From contig CM035413.1 in assembly GCA_020310875.1 (NCBI GenBank), positions 183,770,618 through 183,834,617 of the forward strand: 64,000 bases of DNA, given 5' to 3'. Below, piece by piece: positions 10,156 to 20,859 of the stretch. The DNA comes from Ceratopteris richardii (Eukaryota; Streptophyta; Polypodiopsida; Polypodiales; Pteridaceae). The position numbers and the translations under genes were made by a program. Position 1 is the first letter of the stretch. Every line of letters starts with the position of its first letter. A model generated the notes under the pieces. The model did not search any database. It was not told the origin of the DNA and worked only from the letters and a program-made list of their open reading frames with translations.

Positions 10156-10522
10156 TAAGTGTTGGAGTTCGAGGTCTCCAAATGCACTTGTGTCTCCATA
10201 TTGGATCAGCTTTGTCAAATTGTTCTTGTTTATACGAGAAAGTATCAGCCCAAAAATTCAATTGTTGGTATGGTTCTTTGTGTGCCGTTTGTTTTTTGTA
10301 ATGCCTTCTCTCTTCTTTGTGTAATCGGTATGGTACATTGAATGGCTTCATAATCTGATCTAAATTTTTGCTTCTGATCTTGGCTTCCTTCATTACCTTG
10401 ACAATTGTATCTTCAAACTGATCATTAAATTGGGACACCAATAAGGCCCGCTTGTTTTGGCTGATGTCTGTAATATCACATGTAATCCGATCAACATGTG
10501 GTTCCTCCTCTTCCATGTGCAC
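10151..10522 (-). CDS. Uncharacterised minus-strand ORF, 123 residues
   Basis: The open frame begins at 10522 (MHMEEEEPHVDRITCDITDI) and stops near 10151. The product is hydrophilic and charged, with a Gln/Glu/Lys-rich C-terminal half (LHKEERRHYKKQTAHKEPYQQ) and no membrane segment or recognisable domain. It lies between a copia RNase H stub and the gypsy-2 polymerase. It could be a fragment of a retroelement gag or of a captured host exon, or a chance frame. I do not recognise it. Confidence 0.3.
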   Translation of the reverse strand: MHMEEEEPHVDRITCDITDISQNKRALLVSQFNDQFEDTIVKVMKEAKIRSKNLDQIMKPFNVPYRLHKEERRHYKKQTAHKEPYQQLNFWADTFSYKQEQFDKADPIWRHKCIWRPRTPTLT

Positions 10523-10610
10523 ATGTGAATTATTGATGGGGGGTGAAGGAGGGCGTATGGGCCCTTCCTACGACAATTGCAAATAGTAACAGGATTGGGG
10601 AACCAACTCC

Positions 10611-11455
10611 TTGTACTTACAACACTTAGGGGTCACCACCAAGGTCAATTTGAAGGATTACATCTTCAGAGATGTACCATCCCTACAGTGGAGTCCTATC
10701 CACAAAGCAAAAGAAGATTCTATCTCTGTACATTCTAGAAGTTCTCCTGACCCATCCTGGATGCACGAAGATACTCATTTGTGGATGTGCAAGGTTGTAG
10801 AGGAAGAGGAAAAATTTCTAAAAGCGAGAGAAGAAGGAACTTCTCAAGGAGATAGACCAATTAAAGACCTGGCCTATACACCGATGATCTTTCCAGATGA
10901 GGAATTTGAGCCTCATGGCTGGATAGAAATCTTAGCTACCATGGACATTGCAGTCAATGAAGAACAATGGACACCTCATTGTGATGAGGAGGGTTATGAT
11001 ATTTCACTGTTCATGTTTGAAAACCCTTGCTAGAAGAATGTGCCCTAGTAACTTCAGAGCAGAAGAAGAGAACGATGACGATCTAAAGTCCATTGTAATG
11101 GATAGTTTCTTTAATTCAGAAAAGCACTATCTAGAAGACATAGGTGTATCTACCCAAAAGGAAGAAGAACCTCTCACAAGTATCAAAACTATAAATTCAA
11201 AGGAAGGAAGTGAACGAGGTCAAAAGAAAAAGAAACGAAAAGTAGTGAAACAAGAAGAGTAGGAATCATTGTTTGAGGTACCAAAAAATTTCAAGAAATA
11301 TGAAGTTCAAGACAGAAAAATTTTGATACGAATGCCTAAGAGAGAGGCCATCATAGGAGAAGCATATGATAATAAAGAAAAGAAAAAAAATATTGTTTTG
11401 ACGATCGAATGGAACAAAGACCTAACTTGTAGCTTTATTAAGGAAATATAGGGAC
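10611..11455 (+). pseudogene. gypsy-2 region before the reverse transcriptase
   Basis: Frames at 10611-11033, 11041-11262 and 11269-11451 read as an acidic/basic linker (ENDDDLKSIVMDSFFN, then Lys-rich KKKKRKVVKQEE) leading to the RT lead-in REAIIGEAYDNKEKKKNIV. A frameshift near 11440 separates it from LLRKYRDVFAW, the classic sequence just before plant gypsy RT. No CCHC knuckle and no DSGA protease motif is visible here, so this copy shows no upstream protease. No 5' LTR or primer-binding site is found upstream; the element is truncated at its 5' side. Confidence 0.6.
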
Positions 11456-12120
11456 GTGTTTGCATGGCACTATAGAGATTTGAAGGGAGTAGATCCGAGA
11501 ATTTTCTCTCATACTATCCCCATGACTGTTGATGCCAAACCCACCAAACAAAAGCCCTACACATATAATGACACTTATGCAGCCAAAATAAAAGAAGACA
11601 TTCACAGGCTGATTGAAGCTAGATTTATCTATGAGATTGAGCATACTAAATGGGTGTCCCCCATTATAGTGGTGCCCAAGAAGAATGGAAAGTTGTGAGT
11701 GTGTATTAACCTTAAGAAAGCTAATGCCGCTAAAATAAGAGATAGCTATCCACTTCCAATCACAGAACATTCATTGGAGCGTGTTGCAGGCAAGGAATTT
11801 TATAGCTTTCTTGATGGATTTTCGGGCTACAATCAAGTAGCCATTGCCCCAGAAGATCAATACAAAACAGCCTTTGCCATAGAATGGGGAATCTTTGCAT
11901 TTTGTGTGATGCCATTTGGGCTCACAAATGCACCTGCAACTTTCCAAAGGCTCATGTCTCATGTCTTTAAGGACTTCTTGTGGAAGAACTTAGAAGTATA
12001 TGTGGATGATTTATGTGCCCATACCCAAGAAAGAAGATACCACATCCCTGAGCTCAGACAGATCTTCAACAAGTGTAGAGAATATTGAGTGTGTTTGAAC
12101 CCAAAAAAATGTGTATTCAT
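11456..12120 (+). pseudogene. gypsy-2 reverse transcriptase
   Basis: This is an RNA-directed DNA polymerase of the Ty3/gypsy type. Motifs in order: DVFAWHYRDLKGVDPRIFSHTIP, KWVSPIIVVPKKNGKL, then a TGA at 11696-11698, CINLKKANAAKIRDSYPLP, FYSFLDGFSGYNQVAIAPEDQYKTAFAIEWG, MPFGLTNAPATFQRLM, and the catalytic YVDD at 11999-12010. The RT is nearly full length but broken by the TGA and by a stop at 12086-12088; continuing sequence to about 12250 (NPKKCVFMV, GKILGHIVSKNQIST) completes the thumb. Residues shared with the Athila/Tat-like branch (SFLDGFSGY) are visible. It cannot make active enzyme in this copy. Confidence 0.9.
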
Positions 12121-12800
12121 GGTATGACAAGGGAAGATCTTAGGTCATATTGTTTCGAAGAACCAAATATCAACAGATAGGATAAAGTAAGAGCCCTAGC
12201 AGAGCTTCCAGGGCCAAGGAATGTTAAAGAGGTACAAGCCTTTATGGGCCCTTGTGGATATTACCGTAGATTTATCCACATGTATGTGATCATAGCTAAA
12301 CCTCTTTATGCCTTGTTGACAAACTTTGAGTGGAATGATGAATGCAAAAAGTTCTTCAATTAGCTGAAGAGACGTTTGTGCACAACACCAATATTGACCA
12401 CTCCTGATTGGAATAAGCCATTCCATGTCCACGTGGATGCATCCAATTATGCAATAGGATGTGTGATGTCACAACCCACAGGTGAAGGAAATCTAGACTT
12501 TCTTATGGCATATGTTGTGAAGAAGTTTAGACACTATCTATTGGCCAACAAGTTCAAGTTTTTCACTGATCATCAAGCTCTATTATATTTGGTCAATGAA
12601 CCTTGCAATACCAGATGCTTAGTAAGATGTTTCCTCTTACTAATGGAATACGACTTTGAAGTGGTTGTTAGGAAAGGTAGAACCCACCTCAGGGCAGATC
12701 ATCTTTCTTGCATCACTTCAGGTGAGTCACCACAAGGAGTGTTTGATGAATTTCCCGATGCTTATCTGTTCAATTTAGAAGTTGTTCCTAAATGGGCAAA
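12121..12800 (+). pseudogene. gypsy-2 RNase H
   Basis: After the RT thumb the frame from 12376 gives APIL-like TTPILTTPDWNKPFHVHVDASNYAIGCVMSQ (first catalytic Asp), VVKKFRHYLLANKFKFFTDHQALLYLVNEP (third Asp), and VRKGRTHLRADHLS. The segment between GNLDF and VVKKFRHYLL is about 20 residues shorter than the usual plant gypsy RNase H, which normally carries the catalytic Glu in a TEREGL-type motif there; that piece is absent. RNase H degrades the RNA strand during reverse transcription. Confidence 0.85.
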
Positions 12801-12839
12801 TAAGTTGGTACCTGTCTTAACCTTTGGACTTGCAAATAA

Positions 12840-13746
12840 GAACATAAAAATGAACAAAGAGGAAATTGTGAGATCAAAAAAATATCAAATATTAGCAAGA
12901 AGCATGTACAAACAAGGTTTAGAGGGTGTATTAGCTTGTTGTGTCGAGGATGATGAACATAGTAGTTGGTTGCAACAAGCCCATGAAGGATTGCTAGGAA
13001 ATCACTATTCTAAACAACAAACATTGCAGAATCTCAAACGTTTAGGAGTGTATTGGCCTAGCATGGACAAAGAAATACATGAATGGATTAAGAATTGTCC
13101 AATGTGCCAGGAGAGACCCCCAGTGGAGCATGCGACTCTTTATCACGTATCGTTAATTCCAGATTGGAGCACTCCATTGGTAGAATTTATGAGATTAGGA
13201 ACACTACCCAATGAGGCTAATCTAGCAAGAAAACGGAGCATGGAGCAAGAGGCTCAGGACTATGCCTTAGCAGGAGACAACGTATATTGGAGAGGCAAAG
13301 ATGGATACTTAAGATTGTGCATTCATGAATGAGATTATTTGAAAGTCTTAAAAACTGCACATAGTGGTGTTGTAGGTGGACACTTTGGACCTGATCGGGT
13401 GATTAAGACCATTCTATTCTCAAGACTTTGGTGGCCCACTCTTCATATGGATGCACATACCTATGTGAAGAAGTATGACACATGCCAACGTGCACAATAT
13501 CCGATCAGAAAAGATGAGATGCCTTTGAGGCCAATGATGGGAGGATGTGCATTCTTGAAGTGGGGTATAGACTTTCTAGGTCCCATTAACCCCCCAGCTA
13601 GAAACTCCCATGTAGAGTACATTATCATAGCCACAGATTACCTTAAAAAATGGGTGGAAGTAAAAGCCACAACAAAGAATGATGCTCAAACGATGGCTAA
13701 GTTCTTATTTGAGAACGTGTTCACCAGATATGGGTTACCAACCTAG
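12840..13746 (+). pseudogene. gypsy-2 integrase N-terminal part with two H2C2 zinc-binding modules and truncated core
   Basis: Two successive integrase zinc-binding modules are visible. The first (about 12970-13110) is AHEGLLGNHYSK...YWPSMDKEIHEWIKNCPMC. The second (about 13355-13490) is AHSGVVGGHFGPDR...WWPTLHMDAHTYVKKYDTC. Each has the H-x-H...C-x2-C signature. An interdomain repeat of the preceding beta segment (SMYKQGLEG and VYWRGKDG) supports duplication. A TGA at 13330-13332 splits the frame. The catalytic core begins KWGIDFLGPI (first Asp) and ATDYLKKWVEVKA, then is cut at YGLPT (13744) and joined directly to the C-terminal domain, deleting the second Asp and the Glu. Inactive by deletion. 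Confidence 0.85.
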
Positions 13747-14581
13747 GATCTTTGATCTAGAACGCGTAGGTGAGACGAGGTTACGAGCGGCAGCAGGCAT
13801 CTATGCTGCAAAGAAAAGACTAAAGGCATACTTTGATGCACACATCAAGGATAAAGGATTGAAAGAATGAGATCTAGTGTTGGTTTATACACTAAATCAG
13901 CATGCCCCCAAATTGGAGAAATGAGGATATGGACCCATGATCATTAATAGAATTTCCACTAGTGGTGCGGTTCAATTGGCCACCCTAGAAGGTGACATCT
14001 TTCCAAACTATATTAGTGCATGTCGAGTCAAGTTGTATCAAGAACCTCTTATAGAGGATATGTTAATGAGACTCAACACTGCTAAGAAGCAAAAAGAAGA
14101 AGAGTTAAGGGTCAGAGAAGAAGCACATGTAGAGGCTACAGAGAGCATTAGGCGAAATAAGTTAAGGCGACTAGGCCTAGATGTCAACCCGAAAGCCCTA
14201 AAATATCACATGGACATGTGCCAAAAATCGGGCATAATTACTTCTCGCATAATCGATCGATTCCCCTTTGTGACCGTGGAGGTAGGACAAGGAAAGAGTG
14301 TAAGGACTATGAGAGCTTTGGTTGACTCAGGTGCAGCAACTAGTGCACTTAGACTTGCATACTGCCAAGACCTACAATTGAACATCAAGCCCATAGAAGC
14401 CTATCTGATAGGTTTGGGAGGTTTGGAAACCCCTTGTTTGGGCAAGGTGGAACTTCCCATCTACCTTCAAGATGTTCCAATGAAAGTCAAAATGCTAGTG
14501 CATCATGATGAGGACCCTACAGAGCCACTTGTCTTGGGTCAAGATTGGATTTTTGACCATGCAGTCAACCTCAATCTTTAA
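13747..14581 (+). pseudogene. gypsy-2 integrase C-terminus and downstream retropepsin-like domain
   Basis: The sequence is co-linear with 127-960 of gypsy-1: RIFDLERVGETRLRAAAGIYAAKKR, the GPMIINRISTSGAVQLATLEGD module (13937 on), a charged linker, and an aspartic protease-like domain with DSGA at 14334-14345, the hydrophobic flap-like AYLIGLGGLETPCLG, and VLGQDWIFDH near 14530-14560. A TGA near 13868 breaks the first part. The protease block here is uninterrupted from 13937 to 14579. Its conservation in two diverged copies argues that the post-integrase position is a property of the family and not one rearranged insertion. Confidence 0.85.
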
Positions 14582-16483
14582 AGCCGACTTCTTCAAGTTT
14601 GGGTACATGAACAATGCATTACATTAGAATTAGACAATTGCATGCTCACAAATCCAGAGGTCACACGTTGTCTTAGTTCTTTGGAGACTAATCTTTGCAA
14701 AGAGAATATATTGTGTGTGTCAATAACCCTACAAAGCAAAAGGACTCAGTCATGGAAGAACAAGCTCAAAGGTTAGCATACCTCTCTTCTTTTTCAAAGA
14801 CTAATGCAAGCATAACTCGACCAAAGAGGCAAGCAAAAAAAGACACCTGCTATATCAAATAGACAGAGAGAATTCAAGAAGAAAGAAGCCCCAAGCAGGA
14901 AGCATATCTGGGTTTGAAAAGGAGAGCAACCACTAGCTTTGCCACAACAATTTCCATCCAAGCGTGCCAATCATGCCAAAAGAAGCACCAAGAAACAAGG
15001 ACAAGCTCAACCACAAGGTTTCCGATAAATGTGGGTGCCGAAGGTCTCGATGAAGGCCGACCACACTGACATACAAATCTGGGTGCCTAAGAAATTAGTT
15101 GCAGCTCAACAAGGATAATTATGCATGTGGGTACCGAGAGAACTCTTACATGCACAAAGACCTAGGCTCCCCACCATGCAAAAGGTCTCAAAAAAGATGC
15201 CAAGGAGATAAAGGGGTAAGAACCGAGCACAGAGGCCAAAAGAAGATAAACTCAACTCTTCGGCAATAATAAGAAGACAAGCAACAAGGATATAGGTTTG
15301 GCAGCCATAAAGTACCAGTAACTTCCACAAAACCGAAGGGCCAACCACGTTGGACACCAAGTTTCAGTAACCATCCAAAGAGGAAGAGGCCAGAGGTGAT
15401 CTCTATAAGGCCAACTACTATTCTAAAATAGATCCCTATAGGGAGGATTACATCATTTCAAGATCCAATCGTCACCTCCAAACACAGATTGCATCAAGTC
15501 TGCAAGTAACATTGGAAGCATCGACCAACAACAACCATGTGCCTTTGGCATAACCTTGTCTTTTGCACCATTCAGGTCATGCATTTCCAAAGTGTGCATT
15601 AATATAGGTCCACATTACATGGTCGTGCATATACACAATTGAGAAATCCTAGGCACATGAGACACACGTGACATATGTCAAATACTTTATGGCTACTAAC
15701 CACTGTCTTCTTGTTTGTGACATTGTTCCTCAAAAAAAAAAAAAGAGAAGAAGAAATAAGACCATGCGCTCGAAGAATCTCATCAGTGAATCATCAACAA
15801 GTACATCCATCAACAACAAAGGACAAGCCCATGGTCAATCACCACGAGGGGAGTACAACACAAAGAGATAAACATCGATTGAACTTTCATCATGGTAAGC
15901 ACACTTCGACAACACTACTGCAATGATAGCTTAGGAAACCGCTTCGTCAGCATACCCTTGAGCACTTAGCTCAAGACCCCATTTTTGCACCATATCGTTT
16001 ACATTGCATTCCCCAAGTGCGCATACATAGGGCCACACTACAAGGCCGTGCACAAGGCACATGTTTTCTTCAACCCATGCACTAGCACACTTACCCATCC
16101 TTCATTACGGGTTACAAGTACTTAGCATAAAAATTGTAAAACCTATGATTGGAAGATCCAAAGGATATCCACACTACAACATCGGTACCTAGAACATAAT
16201 TCACAGTCAACAGTTGCTCAAAATCAACATTGACAACCTCTTCTAAGCAACTAGCATTTTTTGGAAGCTCACAACGACACATTTATGTCGGAATCCAAGG
16301 AAGAGCTACATGCAAAGGGAAAAATACTTCCATGGGCTAGCAATTACAAATTGAAGAAAAGGACAATGGACCCTGCTACAAGTGGAAGAAAGACCGCTCT
16401 GGGGGAGGCAGAAGGAACTCTACCTCTCAAAGTACTACATGAAACAACCACTACAACAAGGGTCTGTCAGGGATGATCGACTC
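14582..16483 (+). pseudogene. gypsy-2 decayed linker and remains of the downstream ORF
   Basis: No long frame survives. The W-V-P-K linker is recognisable at about 15028-15150 (MWVPKVSMKA, IWVPKKLVAAQ, MWVPRELLHAQ) and a VWQP at about 15293. The middle has lost the coiled-coil ORF (about 1.9 kb here against 4.9 kb in gypsy-1). The very end (about 16430-16497) keeps YYMKQPLQQGSVRDDR, matching the last residues of the gypsy-1 ORF. So the family had that ORF, and gypsy-2 is internally deleted. Confidence 0.7.
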
Positions 16484-16496
16484 AAGAGGGGGGGAG
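16484..16496 (+). other. Polypurine tract of gypsy-2
   Basis: The purine run aagaggggggggag ends directly before the LTR start TGTTGACATTC, in the same position as in gypsy-1. Confidence 0.8.
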
Positions 16497-17117
16497 TGTT
16501 GACATTCAAGGTCAAGCACAAGCATAAAAGCACATCAAAGAAGTGAACACACAAGAAGAGGGCGCATGTAGGGAGTTCCAAGAAGCACATGTTTTTTCAG
16601 AAGAAATCCCTATAAAAATAATGATTTTTATCACTAAAAACCATTGTAAATACCATTTTCCATTTTTATAACTCCGTGTTCAAGCCAAGGAGTCCTTGAG
16701 CTTGAGGATTATTAGAAGTATCACCCTACCAATTTTCATAATTTTTAGACTCTATTTGAGCCCCCAAATAAGCCCTGGAACCTAATTTTTAACTAGGCCA
16801 GACACTAGGTCTGGAGAGGGCAAAAACCACTCAAAAAGCTATAAAAAGGGCAGGAGGGCTCATTTTTGAGGTTAGCTTGTTGTAAATTTGAGCTTTGTAA
16901 GAGATTTCTTTTGTAATCGAAGTCCTTCCATTGTTCCACTCTTTGCTCTTACTTTGTGCATGTGTGTGTGTATGTGTGTGCATGCTTGTGTGCTTTCACT
17001 CACGCACTTGTGGCATCACTTGCTCATAGTCTTCATTCTAGTCCTCGTGGCTCCACGGATTGACATTTATGGGGTGTATCTCCTCACACTGGTACTTACC
17101 ATTGTGCTAGAGTGACA
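16497..17117 (+). repeat. 3' LTR of gypsy-2
   Basis: It starts TGTTGACATTCAAGG and aligns with the gypsy-1 LTR. It includes a TATA box at 16840-16848 and a GT-rich microsatellite near 16955-16985. The 3' end is placed at GAGTGACA by analogy and could be off by tens of bases. No matching 5' LTR is present in the window. Confidence 0.75.
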
Positions 17118-17235
17118 AGGTCCTCCCTCATGCGCAGCCAACGGTGACTTCAGTGACTTGGATGACAAGGTATGCCTTGGTTGCCGCCTTAGTTATAAGC
17201 CTTGCATAAATCCTTGGGTGGGTGGGCGGGTGTGT
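17118..17235 (+). repeat. Dispersed repeat shared with 42185-42300 (inverted)
   Basis: The string GGTCCTCCCTCATGCGCAGC, followed by GTGACTTC..GTGACTTGGATGACAAGGTATGCC and CCTTGGGTGGGTGGG, recurs on the opposite strand at about 42185-42297. There it is attached to a 5S-rRNA-like and tRNA-like segment. It is probably the body of a SINE-like repeat, or a retroelement leader. Confidence 0.6.
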
Positions 17236-17280
17236 GTGTATGCATGTATGTATATATCACTCTTTTTCTACACCATATTT

Positions 17281-17475
17281 AGGGGCCATATGTACAATTG
17301 ACCAAGGGTTGAGCAAGATCTAGCTAGTGCTGATCAAGCTCAACTAATGATGATCTAATATCAGCCAAGTTTGATGATGGGTTGACCCAAGGTCAGCCAA
17401 TATCAACCAAAGATTGACCAAGGTCGATGAAGGGTTGGCCAAGTTCAACCTAAGATTGATCAAGATCAACCTGAT
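17281..17475 (+). repeat. Degenerate TTGACC/GGTCAA-rich minisatellite
   Basis: About ten variants of TTGACCAAGGTCGA, GTCAGCCAATATC and GATCAAGCTCAAC follow each other at intervals of roughly 15-25 bases. The unit is partly palindromic. No coding frame. Function unknown. Confidence 0.6.
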
Positions 17476-17699
17476 TTTGGATTACCAGAGGTAAGGAGAA
17501 TGAAACTACATTTTACAACTTGCAAAGAAAATGAGGCACTATAATTGGAGCACAAAGGCCATAATGATGAGAATTGTGAGGTCTAGATGAGTAAAATTAA
17601 AACAATTTGGCAAAAAGAAACATGAGAAATTTTGGCCACTAGAGAGTGGGGAAGTACATCTAAAGAAGCCACCACCATATACGTTGCAATACTCACTAG

Positions 17700-17929
17700 T
17701 GTTGGAGTTAGACGTCTATGAAAGCATGCAAATAGAACAAGGAAGAAGAAGAAGCTTGGAGCACAACACACAATATTGAATGTATTACCACTAGAATGTA
17801 GACACATAAGTAACCCGTTAGGGCTATAGGCGTATCTACAAGGCGGGGGAAAAAACCTCCTAAAGAGGGAAAAAAGTGCCCCGGTGTTCCTAGTGTGTTT
17901 ACACACATCACTACCTAAATATATCAACA
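17700..17929 (-). repeat. LTR-A, 3' LTR of copia-A3
   Basis: TGTTGGAGTTAGACGTCTAT...AATATATCAACA on the plus strand; in element orientation it starts TGTTGATATATTTAGG. It pairs with 20860-21089 and belongs to the 230-231-bp LTR-A family. Confidence 0.92.
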
Positions 17930-17992
17930 AATTCCCCCTGGGAGTGATGCAGTGAACAAGGAGCTAGCACTCGTGTATAAGGAAGTACCAAG

Positions 17993-18690
17993 CTATGTGG
18001 AATCAATCCACAAAAGGAAGTAAGCCCAACCTTTGGGAAAAGCTTCAAACTTCTCCCTAGGCAGAGCCTTCATGAAAAGGTCTACAATGTTCTCCTCCGT
18101 GGGCGCATATGCCAAGTTGATCTCTCTAGCAGAGAACCTCTCCCTGACATAATGATAATGCGCCTCAATGTGCTTAGTGTGCACATGGAACACAGGGTTC
18201 CTCGCAACTGCCAGTGCGCTCTGACTGTCAGTAAAGATGGTGGTGGCAGAAGATTGACCAACACCCAAATCAGCGATAAGGCGTCTGAGCCACACACACT
18301 CAAGAGTCACTATGAAAGCTGCCCTATACTCAACCTCACAACTGGAAGTGGTCACAGTAGGCTGCTTCTTGCTCAGACAAGATATGCATGAGCTACCAAG
18401 CATGAATAAAAAACCACTAGTGGACACATGAGTGCCATAGCAACCAACCTAGTCAGAGTCAGAAAAAGCACATAAATCTGGCGGTAGTGATCCCCCCTTG
18501 TGATAAAACAATCCAAGTAGTAGGGTACCACTCAAGTAGCGAAAGATGTGCTTAATTGTCTGCCAATGCTTGAATCTTGGGCAATGCATAAACCTACTCA
18601 TCTATAGGTAGCAAATAGAATATCTGGTCGAGTAATGCATAAGTAAATCGAGCATCCAACTGCCTGTTGATAGAGAATAACATCAAATGC
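17993..18690 (-). pseudogene. copia-A3 RT tail and RNase H
   Basis: The minus strand reads the RT tail DAFDVILYQQAVGCSIYL, then STSGFLFMLGSSCISCLSKKQPTVTTSSCEVEYRAA, IFTDSQSALAVARNPVFHVHTKHIEAHYHYVRE and a C-terminal KALPREKFEAFPKGW. Homologous to copia-A6 RNase H at 39166-39870. The frame from 18427 to 17993 is open. The RT catalytic YVDD block is absent, lost in the deletion at about 18690. Confidence 0.85.
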
Positions 18691-19510
18691 ATCCCCTCGA
18701 TCCGAATGGAGGGTGCCTATTTTACGTGCTGGCAGATTTTTCAGCCCAAACCCAAAATTTTTTGAAGCAAATGAACACTTGGGACTTTGATTTCAATGGA
18801 TATACCCATGCATACCTGGCAAAATCATCAATGAAAGTCACGAAGTAAAGATAGTTTCCAAAAGAGGGTGTCTGCATAGGACCACAGACATCACTATGAA
18901 CAAGCTGCAATTTTTGAGAAGATCGAAATGAACCATCTTTTGGAAAGGAGGAATGATGCATTTTTCTCAAAATATAGCCTTCATAAACATGTTTTCTGGG
19001 TGCCTCAAGTTTGGGCAAAGAGGACACCATTTTAGATTTTTGCAAGCATAGCAAACTAGAAAAATTCAGATGACCAAAGCATGCATGTCAAAGCTTTGCA
19101 TCTGACATAGCCTGAGAATCATGTACTGCACATGTTGAATCATCTATAGATTTTTCAGAGTCTATGAGATTATACATCCCATGACATAAAATGCCAGAAG
19201 TAATAATCATGTCGCCATTTGACAGATCATGAACTGTACATTTGCTATCAAAAAATTTCACAACCAAGCCAATCTTGGCTAATGCAAAAACTGATAACAG
19301 ATTTTTCTTGATCCATAGCACAAATAAAGCATCTGACAAAATGAAAGAACTACCAATATCAGTAGTCAGAATGATCTTACCAACTCCCATGATAGGATAA
19401 GAGGAGTTGTTGGCACATGTGATAGTATTCCCTATAGGGGCAAGCTCAAGTGAAGTGAAGAAACTACACTGCGAGGTAATATGTTTGGTTGCCCCGCTAT
19501 CAAAATATCA
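18691..19510 (-). pseudogene. copia-A3 protease end, pre-integrase and integrase N-terminal half
   Basis: The frame 19390-19088 gives MGVGKIILTTDIGSSF...LSVFALAKIGL and the pre-integrase HDLSNGDMIITSGILCHGMY. The frame 19054-18722 gives CEGCI-equivalent YEGYILRKMHHSSFPKDG (both zinc-ligand cysteines replaced by Tyr/Arg region changes), [27 protein letters not shown] (first catalytic Asp) and ends at SDRG. It then jumps to the RT tail. The domain therefore lacks the catalytic Glu. Confidence 0.85.
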
Positions 19511-19599
19511 AACATCTGAGTCTACTCGAGACATACAATACTCATGAGAAGATGGGTCAAAACTCCAAACAGTAGTAAATGCCCATTCTTCATTCCGCA

Positions 19600-20510
19600 C
19601 AAGATTTGTAGACTCTATTTTCAGTGTAGAGGCCTCTAATACAACCATTCTAGCCTGTTTGTTATTTGCCTCTTTTGCAACCAGTTTTGGACAGTTCTTT
19701 ATGATATGATAGTTTCCTTTACAGTACTTACAAAAGAATTTTGCTTTCCTGATTTCTTCTCATCTTTGTCTTCCTTCTTCAAATGTTCAGTATTTGCAAA
19801 TTTTGGCTTACTAATAGATGAGCTCCATTTACCTTTGCCCTTCTAACTAGTCAAGAAAGCTTGATCCACAACATGCATAATGGATCTAATCTACCTAGAC
19901 TGATCTTCTTGCAACAGAACAGAGGCCAACTCCTCAAATATCAAGGCATTTGGATTGTCTATCATCATCAAACGAAGAGTAGAAGCAAAACTCTGATATG
20001 AATCAGGAAGACCATTCAGAATGGTCTGCAGAAGTGAGCTATCTGGTATAATTGCATCAGCAAAAATAAACTGCTCCTTCAAGTCTTTAATCTTTGTTAG
20101 AAAACTGTCCATAGAATCACCTTCATTCATATGCTCACTCTCCAACTATTTTCAGAGGTAAGCAACACGAGCCTCATTCCTAGCCTGGTACAATGTGCTA
20201 AATGTATCCCAAGCATCTTTAGTTGTTGTGTAAGAGCAAATGTGAGGAATAATGGCATGTTTGATAGAAAAGGCTATCCATGCATGTGACTGAGCATCTC
20301 TACCATCCCAACGAATTTTTTTTACAGTAGGTGCACCAAAAATCGTAGCACGAATAGGAATCTGAAGAATATCAGCATCTTCGTTCCATCTGCATCAGCT
20401 TCAATACCTGTATTTGCAGGTGTAATAGGACATTTTTGAACACCCTACACAATGTTCCACAGTCCTTTTGCAACCATATATATATGGAATACATCATTGC
20501 TTTCAACCAT
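19600..20510 (-). pseudogene. copia-A3 gag
   Basis: It starts at ATG 20510-20508 and is broken by many stops and a small deletion just after VFH. The best preserved part is 20145-19891 (MNEGDSMDSFLTKIKDLKEQ, LNGLPDSYQSFASTLRLMM), the UBN2-type gag helix region. The zinc knuckle CKYCKGNYHIIKNC (C-x2-C-x4-H-x4-C) is intact at about 19691-19732. Gag forms the virus-like particle and packages RNA. Confidence 0.85.
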
Positions 20511-20845
20511 GGCCACTGACTAAAATACCCTGATGCAAAAAATCACTATATCTAAAAAAGTTGAACAGAACTACCCTGATGAGTTGAACCCGTAGTAGAC
20601 TTCGAGATGCTTATACTAGCGAACCCAAACTTGTATATATCTTTGGCATAAAAAGACCAAATAGCTTGCACAAGTGCTATGATAGTGCCTTCAAAGGTCG
20701 AAACGAGCTCAAATTGCGATTTCAGCACCACAAAGCAAAGAAGTTTTGATCTCCTAATCACCTTGAGTATGCTCACCAAATTTCGTGTGATTCTGAGATT
20801 GTGATCGAAGGGGCGTCAATGATGCCCTAGATGAAGCGATGACCT

Positions 20846-20857
20846 GCTCTGATACCA
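20846..20857 (-). other. Primer-binding site of copia-A3
   Basis: GCTCTGATACCA on the plus strand is TGGTATCAGAGC in element orientation, complementary to the 3' end of plant initiator tRNA-Met, two bases inside the 5' LTR. Confidence 0.9.
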
Positions 20858-20859
20858 AT

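Noticed and set aside
13868..13936. Programmed stop readthrough between integrase and protease in gypsy-2
   Set aside because: The equivalent site in gypsy-1 is open, so the TGA is ordinary decay.
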